Positions 6,830 to 9,750 of a DNA stretch of 9,750 bases are shown piece by piece. Every line of letters begins with the position of its first letter. The stretch's first letter is position 1. The notes under the pieces were generated by a model. It was not told the DNA's origin, searched no databases, and worked only from the letters and a program-made list of their open reading frames with translations. The stretch comes from Planctomycetota bacterium (lineage in GTDB: Bacteria; Planctomycetota; UBA8742; SKZP01), in the NCBI GenBank assembly GCA_007127275.1, contig SKZP01000347.1:1-9750 (forward strand), written 5' to 3'. Position numbers and translations under genes: made by a program.

Positions 6830-7084
6830 GAGATCGATTTGACGGAAAGGGGAAAGGATCGAACCGAAGTGTGCTCTTCCCAAGAAGGCACGTCACCCTA
6901 CGGTCACTCCGCGCCACGAAGGTTCTTTACCGATTAGGAATGGAGGAGGCCGCCGATGACGAAACGTCGTAGCCACGCATCAACAAGCGCTCCCAATGCC
7001 ACGTGCATCGCCAAAGGCGGCAGCCAGCTCCCTCCACAATCCACGCTGGCCGCTCCTCCCATTCCCACGCGGTCGAACAAGCCG
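6830..7084. other. Intergenic region between receptor gene and cheA
   Basis: These 255 nt hold no recognised gene. An imperfect inverted repeat joins 6937-6951 (GGAATGGAGGAGGCC) to 7048-7065, with 15 matching positions and small bulges, separated by about 96 nt. Between the arms is a minus-strand reading frame of 42 codons (7062-6934) without a Shine-Dalgarno site. I see no convincing promoter: the TAAAG at 6926-6930 on the minus strand lacks a matching -10 for sigma-28. The ATG of cheA has no clear ribosome binding site. Confidence 0.5.
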
Positions 7085-8944
7085 CTACTGCAGGCGGTAG
7101 GCGGCGACTGAGGAGTTGAGCTGATCGGCGAGTGCCGTCAGATCCTGCATGGCCCGTTCCATTTGCTTGCTCGAGGCGAGTGCCTGGTTGGTTGCCTCGT
7201 TGACGTTGCCCATTGCTTTGGCGATCTGGTCCATGCCGCGGGCTTGCTGTGTGGTGGCACTCTCGATTTGCACGGCGGTTTGTGCGGTGTTGCGGATCGC
7301 CTCGCCAATCGAGCGAATCTTTTCGCCCGAGGTATTCGCGAGATCCATGCCGCGCTCGGCTTCTTTGCTGCCTTCCTCGGTGACCATCACCGACTGGTTC
7401 GCAGCCTTCTGGATATCCGAGAGAATCTCGGAAATTTGGCCCGTCGCCGCCTTGGACTGCTCGGCCAGGTTGCGGATCTCGGTGGCGACGACGGCAAAGC
7501 CTTTGCCGAACTCACCCGCCTTGGCGGCCTCGATCGAGGCGTTGAAGGCGAGCATCTTCGACTGTTCGGCTATGTCGTTCACGCTGGAGGTGATTTTGCC
7601 GACGGCTTGGGTTTGCTCGGAAAGTGAGAGGATCGAGCGGGCGATTTGTTCAATGCGCTCGCTGATTTTGCGCATCCCCTCGACGGTCTGCTCGATAATG
7701 GCCTGGCCTTCCTCGGCAGCGCTCTGCGCCTCCTTGGCGACATTGGAGACGTTCTTCGTGCGCTCGGCGACCTCTTCGCCGCTCTGGCGCAATTCCTCGA
7801 CGGTCGAGGATGTCTCGGAGACGGCGGCCGACTGCTGCTGCGACGAGGAGGTTAGCTGGTTGACCCCGGCCATTGATTCGTTGGTCGAGGAGGTGATGCT
7901 CGAGACCGCATCCTTGGTGCGCTGCGACATTTCCTGCAACCCCTCGATCGCCTTGTTGAAGTTGCGGCTCAAGAGGTCTTTGTCTGAACGCGGTGTGACC
8001 GTCGCGGTGAGGTCTCCTTCGCCGAGCCGGTTCGCCGCATCGGCAATCCCTTGAATGTAGGCGAGCATCGTCGTGAAGCTCTTGGAGAGCACATCGGCAT
8101 CCGACCGAATCTGCACGGCGACGTCGGTATCTCCCTCGCTCAACCGTTCGGCGGCGTTGGCTACCTCTTGCACATAGGTGATCATGTCACGGAATGATTG
8201 CGCGAGCACACCGAGTTCATCGCCGGATTCGTAGGTGATCTTTTGGTTGACATCCCCTTTGGCGATTTCGCTGGCTGCAAGCGCCAAGTCGGTGATCGGC
8301 CGGGTCAGTCGACCGACGAAGTACACCGACAAAGCAACGACACCGGCCGTAACGATGATGATCGCGAACATCGCCGATTGCAGTGTGCTCCCTTCGCGGT
8401 CGGCGTCGTCGACCAACTGCCCGAACACGCCGCCTTGCTGTTCGACGAGGTTGGCAATCTCGTCCCGGAAGAGTTCATAGCGCTCCCGCTGAATCCCGAG
8501 AGCGAGTTCGCGGGCGCCGTCTTGCTCCCCTTCCAGCGCCAGCGGAATCAATTCGTTGTCGCGGGTTTGCTGAAACGCCGACCAGGCTTCGTAGGCATCT
8601 TCCAAGTGCCGCATCGCCTGTGGATCGTCGGCAAGCATTTCGCGCAACCGATCGAAGTCCGCGCGGCTTCGCTCGGTCATTTCGTCAATCACACGCTGAT
8701 GCTGAAGCTGCGCATCGCGGTCTTCGGACGCGATCAGCGAAACGAGCTCCGCGCGCGCCGCGTTGAGATCGGCATTAAGGTTGCCGATCGTGCTGACCGC
8801 GGCGAAGTTCTGATTGAACGCTTGATCCAGGCGATCCCGCGTGGATTGTGTGGCAATGTAGCTAAAGGCGATTACCACCAGCAGCACGACGACGAGGATC
8901 CCGCCGAATGAGAGGAGTTTTGTGCGGATACTCAAGTTCTTCAC
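7085..8944 (-). CDS. Methyl-accepting chemotaxis protein with three tandem HAMP-like units
   Basis: This 619-residue transmembrane chemoreceptor has an N-terminal membrane helix (about 11-30), a mostly helical periplasmic region of the four-helix-bundle kind (31-190) and a second membrane helix (about 191-213). A canonical HAMP follows (RPITDL, about 211-262), then two further HAMP-like units with repeated ERLSEGD and NRLGEGD cores (about 263-302 and 303-340). The signalling hairpin fills 341-619, with the conserved tip region NASIEAAKAGEFGKGFAVVA (468-487) and TEIRNLAEQS. No C-terminal pentapeptide for CheR/CheB tethering is present; it ends AAYRLQ. The start is a GTG with AAAGGA six nt upstream. 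It lies 36 nt behind cheW and is the only receptor seen, so it is probably the dedicated sensor of this cluster. The ligand cannot be told from the sequence. Confidence 0.95.
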   Translation of the reverse strand: MKNLSIRTKLLSFGGILVVVLLVVIAFSYIATQSTRDRLDQAFNQNFAAVSTIGNLNADLNAARAELVSLIASEDRDAQLQHQRVIDEMTERSRADFDRLREMLADDPQAMRHLEDAYEAWSAFQQTRDNELIPLALEGEQDGARELALGIQRERYELFRDEIANLVEQQGGVFGQLVDDADREGSTLQSAMFAIIIVTAGVVALSVYFVGRLTRPITDLALAASEIAKGDVNQKITYESGDELGVLAQSFRDMITYVQEVANAAERLSEGDTDVAVQIRSDADVLSKSFTTMLAYIQGIADAANRLGEGDLTATVTPRSDKDLLSRNFNKAIEGLQEMSQRTKDAVSSITSSTNESMAGVNQLTSSSQQQSAAVSETSSTVEELRQSGEEVAERTKNVSNVAKEAQSAAEEGQAIIEQTVEGMRKISERIEQIARSILSLSEQTQAVGKITSSVNDIAEQSKMLAFNASIEAAKAGEFGKGFAVVATEIRNLAEQSKAATGQISEILSDIQKAANQSVMVTEEGSKEAERGMDLANTSGEKIRSIGEAIRNTAQTAVQIESATTQQARGMDQIAKAMGNVNEATNQALASSKQMERAMQDLTALADQLNSSVAAYRLQ

Positions 8945-8980
8945 GATGAATCCTTTTAGCTAGGGGTACACAGGGTTGTG

Positions 8981-9556
8981 CTACCCTTCTTGGTTGACGA
9001 TAAGTCGCGGGTCGGAAAGGATGCGATCGAGGTTGAGTACGACGCTGCGCTGCTCGGTCACACCGAGCTGGTACTCCTCGCGAATGCCGGTGTGCGTGGA
9101 GATCGGCGGCAGCAACTGCTCGCGGGCGAGCATCAAGAGGGATTCCACCTCGTCGATCAGCACCGCGAGCCGCCCTTCCCCTTTGAAGACGACGACGGCG
9201 AGCGGCAAGTCGGTGAGTTCGTCGCGCTGCACCTCGAAGAAGACGCGGATGTCCACCACCGGCAACACCTCGCCGCGCAGGTTGGTCAGTCCGAGGATGT
9301 GCGGCGGCACCCCGGCGAGGCGCGTCAGCGTCGTCAAGCGGATCACCTCCACGACGTTGGCGAAGGGAAAGCCGTAGCTCTCCGAGCCGATGCGTGCGGT
9401 GAGCACCGGCTCCGCCTCGTCGAGACCCTCATCTGTCGGCGCCTCGGCGAGCCGCACCCGTCGCGATTCGAGCACGTTGCGCAGCTCCTCCTCCTCGATC
9501 GCCTCGAAGCGGTGCGCGAGCGACTCGTTGCCCATCATGTTTGCCTGGCTCTCCAT
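8981..9556 (-). CDS. cheW: CheW-like chemosensory adaptor
   Basis: This 191-residue protein is a CheW-domain scaffold that would couple the receptor to CheA in a cytoplasmic array. The CheW fold spans about residues 48-187 and contains the diagnostic GLTNLRGEVLPVVDIR block (NLRG at 92-95), which forms part of the contact surface with CheA and receptors. An N-terminal extension of about 45 residues is charged and predicted helical; it contains SRRVRLAEAP, reminiscent of the RARxLAxP segment in Wsp- and myxobacterial-type CheWs. I chose the ATG at 9556 because a perfect AAGGAGG lies 9 nt before it; a GTG at 9592 would add 12 residues without such a site. It overlaps the upstream gene by 22 nt and is followed after 36 nt by the receptor gene, indicating one transcript. 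Identification is secure; which pathway it serves is inferred from its neighbours. Confidence 0.93.
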   Translation of the reverse strand: MESQANMMGNESLAHRFEAIEEEELRNVLESRRVRLAEAPTDEGLDEAEPVLTARIGSESYGFPFANVVEVIRLTTLTRLAGVPPHILGLTNLRGEVLPVVDIRVFFEVQRDELTDLPLAVVVFKGEGRLAVLIDEVESLLMLAREQLLPPISTHTGIREEYQLGVTEQRSVVLNLDRILSDPRLIVNQEG

Positions 9557-9750
9557 CCTTCTTCCCCTCCTTCCAAACGCTTGCGGGTCCACTGACGCAG
9601 GAACCCGACGGTTACCGCCCCCTCGTCGAGGAAAACTTCGTCGTCTTCACGTGAGGCGACAAGTTGCATGATGCGACGGCACAGCACGGCAAGCTGGCCA
9701 CGCTCCCCCTCGGCGTCGAGCAACAACGCGAGTTGAAACAACGCCCCCAC
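9535..9750 (-). CDS. C-terminal fragment of a TPR-like protein, possibly CheR (5' end outside window)
   Basis: The reading frame is open to the window edge, so only the last 71 residues are seen. The GTG at the very edge need not be the true start. The first 30 residues (ALFQLALLLDAEGERGQ and on) have the helix-turn-helix spacing of a tetratricopeptide repeat. They are followed by an acidic stretch, a VTVGFLRQW segment and a charged tail. The stop codon lies 22 nt inside the cheW gene, so the two genes are probably translationally coupled in one operon. CheR methyltransferases carrying C-terminal TPRs (WspC-like) often sit in this position of such operons, and a cheB downstream requires a CheR partner. 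CheR is therefore a reasonable guess, but no catalytic part is visible and another TPR protein is equally possible. Confidence 0.5.
   Translation of the reverse strand: MGALFQLALLLDAEGERGQLAVLCRRIMQLVASREDDEVFLDEGAVTVGFLRQWTRKRLEGGEEGWRARQT
9566..9572 (-). promoter_or_regulatory. Ribosome binding site of cheW (AAGGAGG)
   Basis: On the minus strand AAGGAGG lies 9 nt before the ATG at 9556. It lies inside the coding sequence of the preceding gene. It fixes the cheW start against the upstream in-frame GTG and is the strongest Shine-Dalgarno match I noticed in the window. Confidence 0.75.

Noticed and set aside
6899..6930. TAAAG as a sigma-28 (flagellar) promoter before cheA
   Set aside because: The expected GCCGATAA-like -10 element is missing at the required spacing (GGAGTGAC instead).
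4928..6937. Plus-strand frame of 669 codons opposite cheA
   Set aside because: It is the antisense shadow of a clear kinase gene in GC-rich DNA; its product has no family features.
1..9750. tRNA, rRNA, CRISPR array, insertion sequence or prophage gene
   Set aside because: No cloverleaf-like sequence, regular spacer-repeat array, transposase motif or terminal inverted repeats with target duplication were seen on reading either strand.

Overview
The window is a GC-rich bacterial chromosome segment in which every supportable gene lies on the minus strand, so transcription runs from position 9750 down to 1. Its core is a chemosensory (che) cluster. In transcription order it holds the tail of a TPR-like protein (possibly CheR), cheW, a membrane chemoreceptor with three HAMP-like units, a hybrid cheA with a C-terminal receiver, cheB and a single-domain cheY. 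Downstream come a histidinol dehydrogenase (hisD), a small CoA-binding-domain protein and the first 78 codons of an M50 (site-2) membrane metalloprotease cut off by the window edge.

Layout (high to low coordinate): 9750-9535 partial TPR-like tail; 9556-8981 cheW, overlapping it by 22 nt and led by a perfect AAGGAGG; 8944-7085 receptor (GTG start); 7084-6830 a 255-nt gap with a long-range inverted repeat; 6829-4460 cheA-REC; 4459-4333 a short gap; 4332-3232 cheB; 3231-2828 a 404-nt gap with a hairpin and an 18-nt motif; 2827-2453 cheY; 2452-2234 a gap with a 20-bp perfect palindrome and a second copy of the 18-nt motif; 2233-980 hisD; 961-548 the CoA-binding protein, 18 nt after hisD; 547-235 a non-coding stretch with a cluster of GC-rich palindromic repeats; 234-1 the M50 protease start.

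How it works together, by family knowledge: the receptor senses a periplasmic ligand and, through CheW, controls CheA autophosphorylation at His54. Phosphate can pass to the CheA receiver, the CheB receiver or CheY, giving three competing acceptors. CheB would demethylate the receptor, so a CheR should exist, perhaps the truncated upstream gene. No flagellar, pilus or diguanylate cyclase gene is visible, so the output (motility or another function) cannot be decided here. The hybrid CheA, the N-terminal extension of CheW and the stacked HAMP units recall the Frz/Wsp-like or alternative-function systems common in Myxococcota and related former Deltaproteobacteria (Bradymonadota is one possibility). 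That placement is inference from style and composition only.

I found no tRNA, rRNA, CRISPR array, transposase or phage gene. The window looks like ordinary chromosomal core plus a signalling operon, not an obvious new system. The observations most worth checking are a Ser-to-Arg change at a substrate-contact position of HisD, an 18-nt motif shared by two upstream regions, the repeat cluster at 419-510, and the receptor/kinase architecture.
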